A DNA stretch of 45,847 bases from Candidatus Rifleibacteriota bacterium (GCA_015232575.1 JADFZL010000020.1:1-45847), one strand, 5' to 3'. Numbered from the stretch's first letter, positions 24,332-32,829 are shown. Program-made: numbers and translations. Notes: generated from the sequence alone by a model not told the origin.

Positions 24332-25097
24332 TTAATTCCGTCCTTTTTCGGTTAAAACAGATATAAAGCCATAATATTGAAAAAATAATACCACCAATTG
24401 ATATTACCTGCGAAACAGAATATTGCCCTCCGAAGAAAAAATCACCGCGATTATCATCACGCAGGTATTCGATTGAAAAACGAAAAATCGAATAATATAA
24501 AACATAAATTCCCCACACAGATCCGCGTGGAATCACTGATTTTTTTCTCAAATTCAATAGTACAAGAGAAATTAAAAAAAGCACAAATAGAAAAACTGCT
24601 TCATACAATTGTGTTGGATGGCGCTTTATTCCATCTGCAAGATTCGGAAAAACCATTCCCATAAGAAAAGAAGTTGATTTCCCGTAACAGCAGCCATTTA
24701 AAAAGCATCCGATTCGTCCAATTGCATGCCCTGTGGCAAGGGGCGCAGCAACAAAGTCTCCCATGTCTCTCAAACTCTTTTTGTTCAGTTTGGCCCAGAC
24801 TATAAGTGCGATTACCGTCGCAATAAATCCTCCAAAAAAAACAAGCCCGCCGGAAGTAAGTGATATCATATCAATTATTCCAGGGAATTGAGATGGAAAC
24901 AGGAAGATATAGAGAATTCTCGCGCCTGCTATAGCGGACACAAGAAACCAGAGTGAAAGATCGATTACCTGTTCGAATGAAAAGTCAAGACGCCTTCCAA
25001 CAAGAACTCCTGTTGATATTCCTGCGAAAAAAGCAAGAGAAAGGCAAACGCCATAAGATGTTATTGGAAAAATGAAATGCCCCAGATTCGGATACAC
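24315..25097 (-). CDS. lgt: Prolipoprotein diacylglyceryl transferase, copy 1
   Basis: The 260-residue polytopic enzyme moves diacylglycerol from phosphatidylglycerol to the lipobox cysteine. It contains Gly-Arg-Ile-Gly-Cys-Phe-Leu-Asn-Gly-Cys-Cys-Tyr-Gly, the Lgt signature with its essential Arg, plus His-Pro-Thr-Gln-Leu-Tyr-Glu and Phe-Arg-Phe-Ser-Ile-Glu-Tyr-Leu-Arg. The HGG loop of the E. coli enzyme reads Phe-Gly-Gly here. I chose GTG 25097 (GGAG upstream), which aligns its Tyr-Pro start with that of copy 2; the frame is open 57 nt further. It overlaps rluD and lies 263 bp after copy 2, with a repeat element between them. Confidence 0.93.
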   Translation of the reverse strand: MYPNLGHFIFPITSYGVCLSLAFFAGISTGVLVGRRLDFSFEQVIDLSLWFLVSAIAGARILYIFLFPSQFPGIIDMISLTSGGLVFFGGFIATVIALIVWAKLNKKSLRDMGDFVAAPLATGHAIGRIGCFLNGCCYGKSTSFLMGMVFPNLADGIKRHPTQLYEAVFLFVLFLISLVLLNLRKKSVIPRGSVWGIYVLYYSIFRFSIEYLRDDNRGDFFFGGQYSVSQVISIGGIIFSILWLYICFNRKRTELNETKI

Positions 25098-25188
25098 AGA
25101 AATACTCCACAAACTATTATTTGCATTAAGTGAAACCGCCTTTCGCTGCAACATGCGGTTTTCATTCCAGGGGCGAGTTGCCCATACC

Positions 25189-25314
25189 CATATACGTTAG
25201 CTTAAGATCCAGAATTTCGACTCTGTCATTTCGACCGCAGGAAGAAATCTTGCATTTAACAGATCTCTCACATTCTTTCGAGATGACAACTTCATCCTGA
25301 GTTAACACTTATGC
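25189..25314. repeat. Dispersed palindromic repeat, copy 4, with outer arms
   Basis: The core (25224-25288) begins TGTCATTTCGACCGCAGG and ends TTTCGAGATGACA. It is flanked by CCAGAATTTC and by outer arms ACGTTAGCTTAAG (left) and CTGAGTTAACACTT (right) in inverted orientation. It sits between the two lgt genes. Confidence 0.85.
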
Positions 25315-25360
25315 ATTTGCACCACATTATTGTGGTTGCAGAAACGTAAGGATAGTCTTT

Positions 25361-26116
25361 TTACTGATTAATTGCAAGTCTGTTATCAGAATGAATTCGT
25401 TTCAGAATTGCGACTCCAATGATTACCATCAGAATGCTCAGAAATTGTGAAAGCGAAAATCCGAGTAAAAAAATCGGATTATCTGCTCTGAAAAATTCGA
25501 TGATAAATCTGAATACAGAGTACAAAACAATACACAGAACAAAGACCTGACCATCATGCGATGCTTTTTTACGAAATTTTGCAAGAAACAGAAATATTAT
25601 CAACCCTGCTAGTGATTCATAAACTTGTGTCGGATGGACTTTTACAAGCGTAAATTTTGGAAAGATTACTCCCCATGGATACAAGCATGGGTGGCCATAA
25701 CAGCAGCCATTCAGAAAGCATCCGAATCTTGCGATTGCTATGCCCAGCGGAAGAGCAAATCCGATGCAATCCATTGTTTTCCAAAATGGGAGATTATTCA
25801 GACGGATGAAAATCAGATTACTTAATATTGAAGCTAGAACGGCTCCAAAAAAGGTTAAACCACCTGCTTCAAAATTCAGGAAAGTTTTTCCGGTTATTGA
25901 TGCCCCGCCGATATATTCCCACAAAAAAAGGAGTCTTGAGCCAGCCAGACCTGCCACCATCTGAAAGAGAAGCATATCAAAAACGCTTTCAGGAGACAAT
26001 CCCTTTTTTGAGGCTTCCCTCAGAGCGACAATGGTTCCAACAGCATACCCAATTGCCATCATCGTGCCATAAGCATAAACGTTGAACCACGGTGTTACGA
26101 ATAGAATCGGGTACAA
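25361..26116 (-). CDS. lgt: Prolipoprotein diacylglyceryl transferase, copy 2
   Basis: The 251-residue paralogue of the downstream lgt uses TTG behind GAGGTGA. The signature Ala-Arg-Phe-Gly-Cys-Phe-Leu-Asn-Gly-Cys-Cys-Tyr-Gly, His-Pro-Thr-Gln-Val-Tyr-Glu and Phe-Arg-Phe-Ile-Ile-Glu-Phe-Phe-Arg are all present, and here too Phe replaces the His of the HGG loop (Thr-Phe-Phe-Gly-Ala). The two proteins differ over most of their length, so this is an old duplication or a separate acquisition, not an assembly artefact. Both look intact. They may serve different lipoprotein sets or lipids. Confidence 0.93.
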   Translation of the reverse strand: MYPILFVTPWFNVYAYGTMMAIGYAVGTIVALREASKKGLSPESVFDMLLFQMVAGLAGSRLLFLWEYIGGASITGKTFLNFEAGGLTFFGAVLASILSNLIFIRLNNLPFWKTMDCIGFALPLGIAIARFGCFLNGCCYGHPCLYPWGVIFPKFTLVKVHPTQVYESLAGLIIFLFLAKFRKKASHDGQVFVLCIVLYSVFRFIIEFFRADNPIFLLGFSLSQFLSILMVIIGVAILKRIHSDNRLAINQ

Positions 26117-26137
26117 ATTTATTTCACCTCAAACCTG

Positions 26138-26261
26138 CATGTGCATTAACTTAAGTTCCAGAATTCCGATTCTGTCAGTTCGACTGAAGGAAGAAATCTG
26201 GCATTTGTCAGATCTCTTAAATTCACTCTAGATGACAACTTTCCCCTAAGCTAACGCTATG
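26138..26261. repeat. Dispersed palindromic repeat, copy 5, with outer arms
   Basis: The core (26173-26237) is the most diverged copy (TGTCAGTTCGACTGAAGG ... CTCTAGATGACA). Outer arms GCATTAACTTAAG and CTAAGCTAACGC are inverted repeats of each other, allowing mismatches. It lies between lspA and lgt copy 2. Confidence 0.8.
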
Positions 26262-26299
26262 TCGCCGGAGAAAGAACCGATGCAACCAGCGGCTGGAAT

Positions 26300-26911
26300 T
26301 TATGCTGGCGCTGGAACTTCCTGGGGAGCTTCGTCAGTGCTGTAGAAAAAGATGTCAATAAACAGGAGGAATACTCCAAGATCAATTGCAACATCTGCAA
26401 CGTTAAATACCGGGAAATCATATTTTCCTATGTGAAAAAGGAAGAAATCAACTACATAGCTGTAAACAAGCCTGTCGTAGAGATTTCCCAGTGCTCCGCC
26501 TACGAGAAGGGCAAGAGCCCATCTGGTAAGTTTTTCTGATGACGGAAGTTGAAAGCTGTAATAGCAGATAATTCCAATCATGGCAACTGCCATAATTATG
26601 GGCGGAAGCTTCCATTCGGGAAAAAGACCAAAAGCTACGCCTGGATTTTTTACAAATGTAAGCGTAAAGAAATCTTTTATCACCACTATTGGTCTTTCAA
26701 TAAGGTAGAGCTGAGCAGCCCATTTGGTCGCCCTGTCAAGAACAAAGAAAATCGTTGCATAAAGCAAAATAGATGGTGCTATAAGATAAAATCTGAGATT
26801 CCTGTACAAGTAGAATGGATAATGAAGGATCATAGATATAATACTTGTAACAGAAAAAAAAGCTGTTTTGAATAATGTTGTTAATGTCTTCATTTTGTTC
26901 CCGGTTTTCAT
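26300..26911 (-). CDS. lspA: Lipoprotein signal peptidase LspA
   Basis: The 203-residue membrane aspartyl protease removes signal peptides after lipidation by Lgt. Motifs: Lys-Asn-Pro-Gly-Val-Ala-Phe-Gly (88-95), Gly-Gly-Ala-Leu-Gly-Asn-Leu-Tyr-Asp-Arg (138-147), Val-Val-Asp-Phe (Asp155) and Phe-Asn-Val-Ala-Asp-Val-Ala (Asp173). The two aspartates are the expected catalytic pair. The protein has about 40 extra N-terminal residues compared with typical LspA, including an added hydrophobic stretch. An internal ATG (26893) is only slightly shorter. It clusters with both lgt genes, forming a lipoprotein maturation locus. Confidence 0.94.
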   Translation of the reverse strand: MKTGNKMKTLTTLFKTAFFSVTSIISMILHYPFYLYRNLRFYLIAPSILLYATIFFVLDRATKWAAQLYLIERPIVVIKDFFTLTFVKNPGVAFGLFPEWKLPPIIMAVAMIGIICYYSFQLPSSEKLTRWALALLVGGALGNLYDRLVYSYVVDFFLFHIGKYDFPVFNVADVAIDLGVFLLFIDIFFYSTDEAPQEVPAPA

Positions 26912-26993
26912 TTTCAGCGATTTTCCGAAAAATTCAGTCTCCTAATTTTCGGCAAGTTTGCGTTTTTTATAAACAAATGTTTTGATATATTTT

Positions 26994-27398
26994 TCAACGT
27001 TGCCATGGCTGTTCAAATCTTCTCTGAGGCATTCTTATCTGGTTTGCAGCATGCTTTTTTGCAATGGCAGCGCCATTCTGGTCAAGAATAATTGCTGTAG
27101 AACTAGCTGCAATCTGCCCTGAAATGTTTGGGCCGTTCTGATAAAAAACTCTCATAACTCCTACAGGTCCTGAGTTCAGAGTCACATCGAAGTTTCCGCT
27201 TACTGATGGAGCAAGCCTCAGACACAAGTTCAAACCAGCGTCGGCTCCCTGTGCGGCCTGAGATTCATACAGCGAAAATCTATAGTTATAACTTGAAAGC
27301 AAAGTAGTAGTTTTTGTTCCTGCAATAAAGATACCTATAACCACGACAAGAATCAAGGCATAATATGAAAGAAATCCCCGTTTGGAAAAAATATTCAT
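26994..27398 (-). CDS. GspK/PilX-like minor pseudopilin
   Basis: The 134-residue product begins with a short basic leader ending Arg-Gly, then Phe-Leu-Ser-Tyr-Tyr-Ala and a hydrophobic helix (to about residue 27). Mature position 5 lacks the usual Glu, as in GspK/PilX-type tip subunits. The body contains an Ala-Gly-Leu-Asn helix continuation. Its ATG overlaps the stop of the preceding pseudopilin gene by 1 nt, and position four in the H-I-J-K order supports the K role. It is shorter than typical GspK, so PilX is the nearer model. Confidence 0.7.
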   Translation of the reverse strand: MNIFSKRGFLSYYALILVVVIGIFIAGTKTTTLLSSYNYRFSLYESQAAQGADAGLNLCLRLAPSVSGNFDVTLNSGPVGVMRVFYQNGPNISGQIAASSTAIILDQNGAAIAKKHAANQIRMPQRRFEQPWQR

Positions 27399-27994
27399 CA
27401 GGTTTCAGAGCCTCTCAGAAAGACTGATGGCGTAAATCTGATTTCAATTTCATTATCATTTGGAATCTGGTCACCGTTATAATCCTGGAAAATCGAAAAA
27501 TTAAATCTTACAACTGAGTTTACAGTTCCGTTTCCCTGCGGCAAAACCGCCATTGGAACTGCTGCGGAAGTGGTATAAGGACTCAGCATGGTTCTGGGAG
27601 CATTAAGCGGTGAATATAGCGCATCTCCCATAAGCATTTTTGCTGCTAAAGCGCCTTCCTGACGCATTAAGCAACCGTTCTGAATCCAGACTTGAAATAT
27701 CCGTCCGGTTAAACCATCTCTGTATTGAAGGTTCCCATTTGCAAGTATCCATGCTCTTGAGGCGCGCAGAAGCCCGGTCTGCGGGTTGGTTAAACAGTCG
27801 TCACCTTCAAGAAGGAGGCGCATTCCTTCACGGAACTGATTGTCTGCGGTTGCAACAGAATGAACCGTCTTATCAAAAAACATTGAAGACCGCAGAAGTG
27901 ATGCCATTCCCATATAAATAACAAGAAACAGCACTGACGAAACAATAATTTCAATAAGCGTCATTCCCGATTTCGTGTTTGTGATCTCAGGCAT
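27398..27994 (-). CDS. GspJ/PilW-like minor pseudopilin
   Basis: The 198-residue product has a leader ending Lys-Ser-Gly, then Met-Thr-Leu-Ile-Glu-Ile-Ile-Val with Glu at mature position 5 and a hydrophobic helix to about residue 33. The globular part carries a segment resembling PilW/GspJ (Phe-Arg-Glu-Gly-Met-Arg-Leu-Leu-Leu-Glu-Gly). It starts 1 nt after the GspI-like gene and overlaps the GspK-like gene, so the subunits are co-produced. Such proteins form the tip complex of a type II secretion pseudopilus or type IV pilus. Confidence 0.8.
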   Translation of the reverse strand: MPEITNTKSGMTLIEIIVSSVLFLVIYMGMASLLRSSMFFDKTVHSVATADNQFREGMRLLLEGDDCLTNPQTGLLRASRAWILANGNLQYRDGLTGRIFQVWIQNGCLMRQEGALAAKMLMGDALYSPLNAPRTMLSPYTTSAAVPMAVLPQGNGTVNSVVRFNFSIFQDYNGDQIPNDNEIEIRFTPSVFLRGSET

Positions 27995-27995
27995 T

Positions 27996-28514
27996 TCAGG
28001 GACCTCTCAGCGAAAGAAACGTGGTAAGAGTAGCTCCTTCACCCTGAACCTGGTCGAGCGGCGCAACCGACGCTTCAACGTAATATATCTGGTTTCTCGC
28101 TGCCCAGAGTGGGTGGCCAGCGACAATTGCCGGAGTAAAGGAAACTGAAGGGTCAGAGAAAAGGCTTATTCTATAGCGCATATCAAAGTTTGTATTAATT
28201 ATCGGCTGCAGAGCATTTCTATAGTGATTTTTCTGTGCTGGCGGCGCTGCTGAAACAGAAACCCATGTCTTCAGCGGATCAGGGGCATTATACGTTGTTG
28301 GGTCTGTTGCCCAGCAATATCTAAGGTTTTCAATAAGGTTTTCGCACAAAACAAGTGATTGATTAATATTTTTGGAATATTGAATTGAGTGCATGGAAGA
28401 ACTCAAAGAATTAACGGTTGATGCGACGGTAACTCCCAGAATTAAAACTGCGGCCAGAACTTCCAGCAGGAATAGTCCGCTTCTTCTGTTATTTAATAAA
28501 TTGTGAAAAATCAA
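27996..28514 (-). CDS. GspI/PilV-like minor pseudopilin
   Basis: The 172-residue product starts at TTG behind AGGAGA. The leader ends Arg-Ser-Gly, and the helix Leu-Phe-Leu-Leu-Glu-Val-Leu-Ala-Ala-Val-Leu-Ile-Leu has Glu at mature position 5, with the Leu-Leu-Glu-Val-Leu-Val/Ala start typical of GspI/PilV. The C-terminal body is beta-rich (Ile-Tyr-Tyr-Val-Glu-Ala-Ser-Val). It is the second gene of the minor-pseudopilin set; a repeat element separates it from the GspH-like gene. Confidence 0.8.
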   Translation of the reverse strand: MIFHNLLNNRRSGLFLLEVLAAVLILGVTVASTVNSLSSSMHSIQYSKNINQSLVLCENLIENLRYCWATDPTTYNAPDPLKTWVSVSAAPPAQKNHYRNALQPIINTNFDMRYRISLFSDPSVSFTPAIVAGHPLWAARNQIYYVEASVAPLDQVQGEGATLTTFLSLRGP

Positions 28515-28738
28515 CTTACTATCTCCTGAAATTAATCAAATACTGAACAAAGTACAGCAAACCTTAACATGAGGAGTCATTTATACCAGGAATTTTCCAT
28601 TGCCATTGAAAGCGCCATGAATACAGCGTTTTATAACAATAGTTTTCTCCATTATTTTAGAGTAAAAACATTAATTAATGCAAATTTCAGAGAATTTTGA
28701 TGGGTAGTTGCTGCATTTATACTCCAGAATTTCTATTA

Positions 28739-28803
28739 TGTCATTTCGACCAAAGGGAGAAATCTCGCTTATATCAGATCTCTCACATTCGTTCGAGATG
28801 ACA
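28739..28803. repeat. Dispersed palindromic repeat, copy 6
   Basis: Complete 65-bp core, TGTCATTTCGACCAAAGGG to CGTTCGAGATGACA, preceded by CTCCAGAATTTC. It fills much of the 303-bp gap between the GspI-like and GspH-like genes and may break or weaken co-transcription there. Confidence 0.88.
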
Positions 28804-28817
28804 GCTTGCCACATTAT

Positions 28818-29369
28818 TTACATTTTTCTGAAAAACATTCTTGTAGATGTTGCGTTAATCTCAAGGCACCAGGTTCCAAGATCAGCTTCAACAGAGTTTG
28901 TATCCGGATTAAAGTATCTTATGTACAAAGAAAGTATTGCGTTTGCGGGAAAAGTTAATCTTCCGGAAGAGTTAAATCTCAGTGTAAACGGCTCAGCAGA
29001 AGCAGCAGGAACATTCTTCACTATACAAATATTGCGCTGACTCAGATTTTTTCTATTCTGATCATCCATGAAAACTGTATAAACATTATCGCCCGCCGGG
29101 TCAAGCAATTCATAAGATATTATCGGGTTTGATGTAATTCCGCTAAGGTGTCGAAGTATGACTGAAGACTCACCTGTTCCGCCATTTGTAATTGCTGACT
29201 GTCTTGTGAGACAAATGTCTTCGAAAACGGCTCGCGCTTCCTGTTCCAGGCGTGTTTCCTGCATGAAAGTGACCAGCCTGGGAAAACCTGTCCCTGCTAC
29301 AATTGAGATGAGAAGAATGCAGACAGAGATTTCAACAAGAGAAAATGCTTTTTTCCTTAAGCATTTCAT
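28818..29369 (-). CDS. GspH/FimT-like pseudopilin
   Basis: The 183-residue product is read from ATG 29369, giving a normal short leader (Lys-Cys-Leu-Arg-Lys-Lys-Ala) before Phe-Ser-Leu-Val-Glu-Ile-Ser-Val; Glu is at mature position 5. The residue before the cleavage site is Ala, as in the pilin at 14296. The frame is open up to 29477, but that start would give an unusually long leader. Neither start has a strong ribosome binding site. Gly-Phe-Pro-Arg-Leu after the helix and a C-terminal Phe-Asn-Ser-Ser-Gly-Arg-Leu-Thr-Phe-Pro are typical of GspH/FimT. Confidence 0.8.
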   Translation of the reverse strand: MKCLRKKAFSLVEISVCILLISIVAGTGFPRLVTFMQETRLEQEARAVFEDICLTRQSAITNGGTGESSVILRHLSGITSNPIISYELLDPAGDNVYTVFMDDQNRKNLSQRNICIVKNVPAASAEPFTLRFNSSGRLTFPANAILSLYIRYFNPDTNSVEADLGTWCLEINATSTRMFFRKM

Positions 29370-29480
29370 GTGTCTTATCAATAATTCGATGACACGAAGA
29401 GTCGAAGCGGCTTCCAGACGCTTGCAAAAAATGTGGCAAGATGCCGCATCTACAATTTGCCGCAGATAGCATTTCATGTT

Positions 29481-30263
29481 CTAAAAAGTTTTTGCACCAT
29501 GTGACTTCAGAAAATCAACAACCTGTTTGTGTCCGTGGCCTTCTGCCGCGTTCAGAGGCGCTTTCCCGTGATTATTCTTCTGATTAACTTCAGCACCGGA
29601 ATCAACAAGAAGTTTTACTATTTCAAAGTAGCCTCTTTTAGCTGCAAAAAACAGTGGTGTGGCTCCTTCAGGGTGCGAACCGGTTGTTGTCTGGATATTT
29701 ACATCAGCCTTCTTTTTTAGAAGGATGTCAACAATTTCCTGGTTTCCGTTATCTGATGCCAGGTGCAAAGCGGTCCAGCCATTTGAAAGCGCTTCATTCG
29801 TGTCGGAACCATGATTCAGAAGAAAATCTGCAACTGATGCATGATTTCCTTCTACAGAAAGTAAAAGTGGTGTCCAGCCATCTTTTGTGCGAGACTTTAT
29901 ATCTGCCTTCTTCTCAATCAGAAGTTCGACAACAGACAATTGCCCGTTGGCCGCGGCTATCGCGAGAGGCGACATACCATTTTTATCTTTTTCCTCAATT
30001 TTTTCCGGATGAGATTTAAAAAACGCATCACATTGTTTAACTTTTCCTTCACAAACCATTTTTTTCAAATCCTCCGGTTGATTGTTTTCACTTGAACAGC
30101 CACATATTGTGAGGCTCAGAGCTGCAACAAAAAATGCATATCTGCCTGCATATCTGAAGTATTTCCAAATGAACAAAACAGTACCGGAACCTTCAGAAAG
30201 AGAGCTTTTCTCAAGATTCCGATACCGGTTACTTTTATTAAAAAACGCGAGGCTAATTCTCAA
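29481..30263 (-). CDS. Ankyrin-repeat lipoprotein
   Basis: The 260-residue product starts at TTG. A hydrophobic stretch (41-54) ends in Ile-Cys-Gly-Cys, giving a likely lipidated Cys56; the 40-residue front part is long, so a later start is possible. From about residue 85 to 258 there are five ankyrin repeats (Gly-x-Thr/Ser-Pro-Leu-x-x-Ala-x-x-x-Gly pattern, for example Asn-Gly-Trp-Thr-Ala-Leu-His-Leu-Ala-Ser). It would be an envelope-anchored protein-binding scaffold, often found in bacteria near secretion systems. It lies just upstream of the pseudopilin genes on the same strand. Confidence 0.8.
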   Translation of the reverse strand: MRISLAFFNKSNRYRNLEKSSLSEGSGTVLFIWKYFRYAGRYAFFVAALSLTICGCSSENNQPEDLKKMVCEGKVKQCDAFFKSHPEKIEEKDKNGMSPLAIAAANGQLSVVELLIEKKADIKSRTKDGWTPLLLSVEGNHASVADFLLNHGSDTNEALSNGWTALHLASDNGNQEIVDILLKKKADVNIQTTTGSHPEGATPLFFAAKRGYFEIVKLLVDSGAEVNQKNNHGKAPLNAAEGHGHKQVVDFLKSHGAKTF

Positions 30264-30297
30264 TAAATTTATCAGACTTGATGGGGATAATTAAGAA

Positions 30298-30540
30298 TTA
30301 TTTCGGTGTAGCAGTTGAGCCAGATGCTGCTGAAGAATCATCAGTAATTATTTCTTCTGTTGCTGCTCCACCAGAGCCAGCAGCTTCGCCAGCTGCACCA
30401 CCCGCAGGAACGGATGCCGCTGGATCATTGGCTGGATTAACAGGCATAACCTGATCGGGCGGAACTTCTTTTGGCGGTGTTCCACATCCGTATGATAAGC
30501 AAAGCAAACAAACGATCAGCAGGGCAGATATTTTTTTCAT
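30298..30540 (-). CDS. Small Ala/Gly-rich lipoprotein
   Basis: The 80-residue product starts at ATG behind GGAGGA. The signal peptide ends Leu-Ser-Tyr-Gly-Cys, giving lipidated Cys19. The mature part is low-complexity (Pro, Ala, Gly, Ser, Thr, with a few acids) and probably unfolded. Function unknown; it is a likely client of the nearby lgt/lspA. Confidence 0.75.
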   Translation of the reverse strand: MKKISALLIVCLLCLSYGCGTPPKEVPPDQVMPVNPANDPAASVPAGGAAGEAAGSGGAATEEIITDDSSAASGSTATPK

Positions 30541-30738
30541 TTTTTCCTCCGGAAGTTTCTTGTTAAAGGCTAGAATAAATAATTCCCCTATTGCAAATTA
30601 ACAAATACCAAAAATAAAGTCAAGAATTTTGATATTGCGGCATTGTCAGTAAAGAAAACAATTATTCTGGGCAAGTGCTTGATTCTTAGTGCATCAAACC
30701 TTTTTAAAGAAGTCATAGAAGCTCCAGAATTTCTACCA

Positions 30739-30803
30739 TGTCATTTCAACCGAAGGGAGAAATCTCGCTTTTTCAGATCTCTCACATTCGTTCGAGATTA
30801 CAA
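30739..30803. repeat. Dispersed palindromic repeat, copy 7
   Basis: Complete core (TGTCATTTCAACCGAAGGG ... CGTTCGAGATTACA), preceded by GCTCCAGAATTTC as in copies 6 and 9. It lies in the 449-bp gene-free stretch 30541-30989; apart from this copy I see nothing in that stretch. Confidence 0.87.
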
Positions 30804-30989
30804 TGGAACACATATTTCGACGTTACGGAGCGGCTATTTTTCATACAGTGTCATTTTTTCCGTGTTATGGGAAACTCGTCCATGGTCACAGAAGAGTTTT
30901 ATGATGATAAATTTTATACAAAAGACCTTGGACATATTTTTTCCCTATTTACCATAAAGTTCTATTGTGACTAACAACTAGCTGAAAGA

Positions 30990-32741
30990 TCAGTTCTGAT
31001 AGATTTTCTCGCGAATCACAGACATTACGAACTTTGGAATTGCCATCATACGTTTAAATCTTTTCGGTTCTTTGTACAACCTGAATAGCCATTCGAGAGC
31101 GAATTTCTGCATAAAAACAGGCGCTCTCGGCAAAGCGCCAGATATTACATCCAGACTGCCTCCAACACCGATTACTACAACTTTATCGATTATCATTCTC
31201 AGGCGGGAAATGAAATATTCCTGCCTGGGAACACCAAGGGCAACGAAAAGTACATCAGGCTTATGGTCTGATAATTTCCGCAGCACAGATTCTTCTGTTT
31301 CGGAACCTTCGGAAAAGTATCCATGATGTGTGCCGGAAATAATCAGCTCTGGAAACTTTGCCTTAAGGATTTCTGAAGCTTTTTCTGCTCTACCGGGCGA
31401 GGCACCCAGAAAAAATACTGAGTATTTTTTCTTCTCGGCCATGCTGCAGATTTCCTCAATCAGAGCCACACCAGGAATTCTTCCAATAAGAGGTGTTCCA
31501 AGAAAATCAGCTGCCCATATCAGACCTGCTCCGTCCGGAATCACAAGCGAAGCTCTCTGAAGAACTTCCAGAAATTTCCGTTCTTTCCTTGACCTCATTA
31601 TGGCAAGCGAGTCAGCAGTGACAATGTGAAAAAAAATCTTTTCAGAAGCTCTGTTATATGCAATTGCCGTATCTATCTTCTGAAGCACGTCTTCCCTACT
31701 GACTCTGTCAATTGCAACTCCCATTATTTCTACTTTTTCCTTTTCAGGAATTTTGCTTTCAGATTGTCTGTTTCCAAAAGTTCGCAGAAATGCAATAAGC
31801 ATGGCAGTAAAAATAACTGACAATGCAGCAAAGACCTGCCAACCCGGAATATTGCATCCGAGAAGAAGCCCGAAATTCAAAAGCAGAAAAATGAAACCAG
31901 TGAAAACTACCAGACGCTCACGTTTCAGCGACCATGTATATTGGGAAGTGCGTGACCGGGGATCATTGCAGTAAAGTTCATTTCCGAGATAAGAAGACAT
32001 TATAAGCATACAGATTAGAAGAACCGGATAAACAGTAACCATCGATGGGATAAGAAGACCAAAAAAAAGAAGAGTCTTTGATCTTCCCATAATTGAAATT
32101 GCTGCCAGTAAATAAGCAATCGGGAATATTATTGAATCTCCGGGCTTCTTTCTGCGTTCAGAAGAGAGGAAAACAGCAAAAAATACAGCCGAAGTGACAA
32201 TAAGACATAACGTAAAAATTATGGCCCATTCCGGAGTTGAAATCTGACTTGGAAAAAACAGCAGAAAAACCAGTCCGGTTTCCATGAAAAGAAGAAATGG
32301 CATTTCATCGACAATTGAAGCAAGTTTTGCACACGCAATAACTATTATTGGCCACAAAGTTGAAATTATTATTTCAGAAAAATGATTTCCTGCTGAAATT
32401 CTTAATCCAAAAAAAACACCAGTCATTGACAGCAGAATAGAATATGGCAAGACTATGATAAGTTTCGTTTTCCATCGGTCTTTCAGATATCCAAGGAATG
32501 AAAAACCCACAAACAGGCATCCCACCGTTATGGTTTCCCTGGTTATCTGAATTCCCGGAGTAGCCATTGCGCCAAAAAAAGCTCCAATGACAGGCAGAAA
32601 ACCTGAAATTACCCGCTGTACATTTTCAGGCTGTTCTTCCTGATCTTTTCTCCTGAACACTATTATTGCAAAGAATCCACCGAGAATAAGACCAGTAAAT
32701 GACAGCAGCAGAGTTAGCAATACTGTTGTAAACGATATCAT
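30990..32741 (-). CDS. Fusion: WecA/MraY-like membrane domain + WecG/TagA/CpsF glycosyltransferase
   Basis: The 583-residue protein has an N-terminal half (1-325) with about ten membrane spans laid out like polyprenyl-phosphate GlcNAc-1-phosphate transferases, but the usual catalytic Asp-Asp motif appears as Gly-Tyr-Leu-Lys-Asp-Arg. The C-terminal half (about 340-575) is a GT26 enzyme: Ile-Val-Thr-Ala-Asp-Ser, Ile-Pro-Asp-Gly-Ala-Gly, Gly-Val-Pro-Arg-Gln-Glu, Gly-Val-Gly-Gly-Ser-Leu-Asp and Phe-Ala-Leu-Glu-Trp-Leu-Phe-Arg-Leu. GT26 enzymes add the second sugar (for example ManNAcA) to lipid-linked GlcNAc. Here the first half may only hold the lipid substrate. Surface-polysaccharide synthesis is the likely pathway. 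Confidence 0.85.
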   Translation of the reverse strand: MISFTTVLLTLLLSFTGLILGGFFAIIVFRRKDQEEQPENVQRVISGFLPVIGAFFGAMATPGIQITRETITVGCLFVGFSFLGYLKDRWKTKLIIVLPYSILLSMTGVFFGLRISAGNHFSEIIISTLWPIIVIACAKLASIVDEMPFLLFMETGLVFLLFFPSQISTPEWAIIFTLCLIVTSAVFFAVFLSSERRKKPGDSIIFPIAYLLAAISIMGRSKTLLFFGLLIPSMVTVYPVLLICMLIMSSYLGNELYCNDPRSRTSQYTWSLKRERLVVFTGFIFLLLNFGLLLGCNIPGWQVFAALSVIFTAMLIAFLRTFGNRQSESKIPEKEKVEIMGVAIDRVSREDVLQKIDTAIAYNRASEKIFFHIVTADSLAIMRSRKERKFLEVLQRASLVIPDGAGLIWAADFLGTPLIGRIPGVALIEEICSMAEKKKYSVFFLGASPGRAEKASEILKAKFPELIISGTHHGYFSEGSETEESVLRKLSDHKPDVLFVALGVPRQEYFISRLRMIIDKVVVIGVGGSLDVISGALPRAPVFMQKFALEWLFRLYKEPKRFKRMMAIPKFVMSVIREKIYQN

Positions 32742-32800
32742 ACCCTGAAGCTATCGACATTTAAAATCCACAACATGAAATGTTCGTGAAAATAAATAAT

Positions 32801-32829
32801 TTGACACGAATTGCATTTTGTGATAAGAT
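32801..32829 (+). promoter_or_regulatory. Strong sigma-70-type promoter
   Basis: TTGACA (32801-32806), exactly 17 bp, then TAAGAT (32824-32829), 61 bp upstream of the secreted orphan gene. This is the best promoter match seen in the window outside the toxin-antitoxin region. Confidence 0.75.

Noticed and set aside
24315..26116. Two lgt genes as an assembly duplication
   Set aside because: The two protein sequences differ through most of their length and have different starts and flanks, so they are separate genes.
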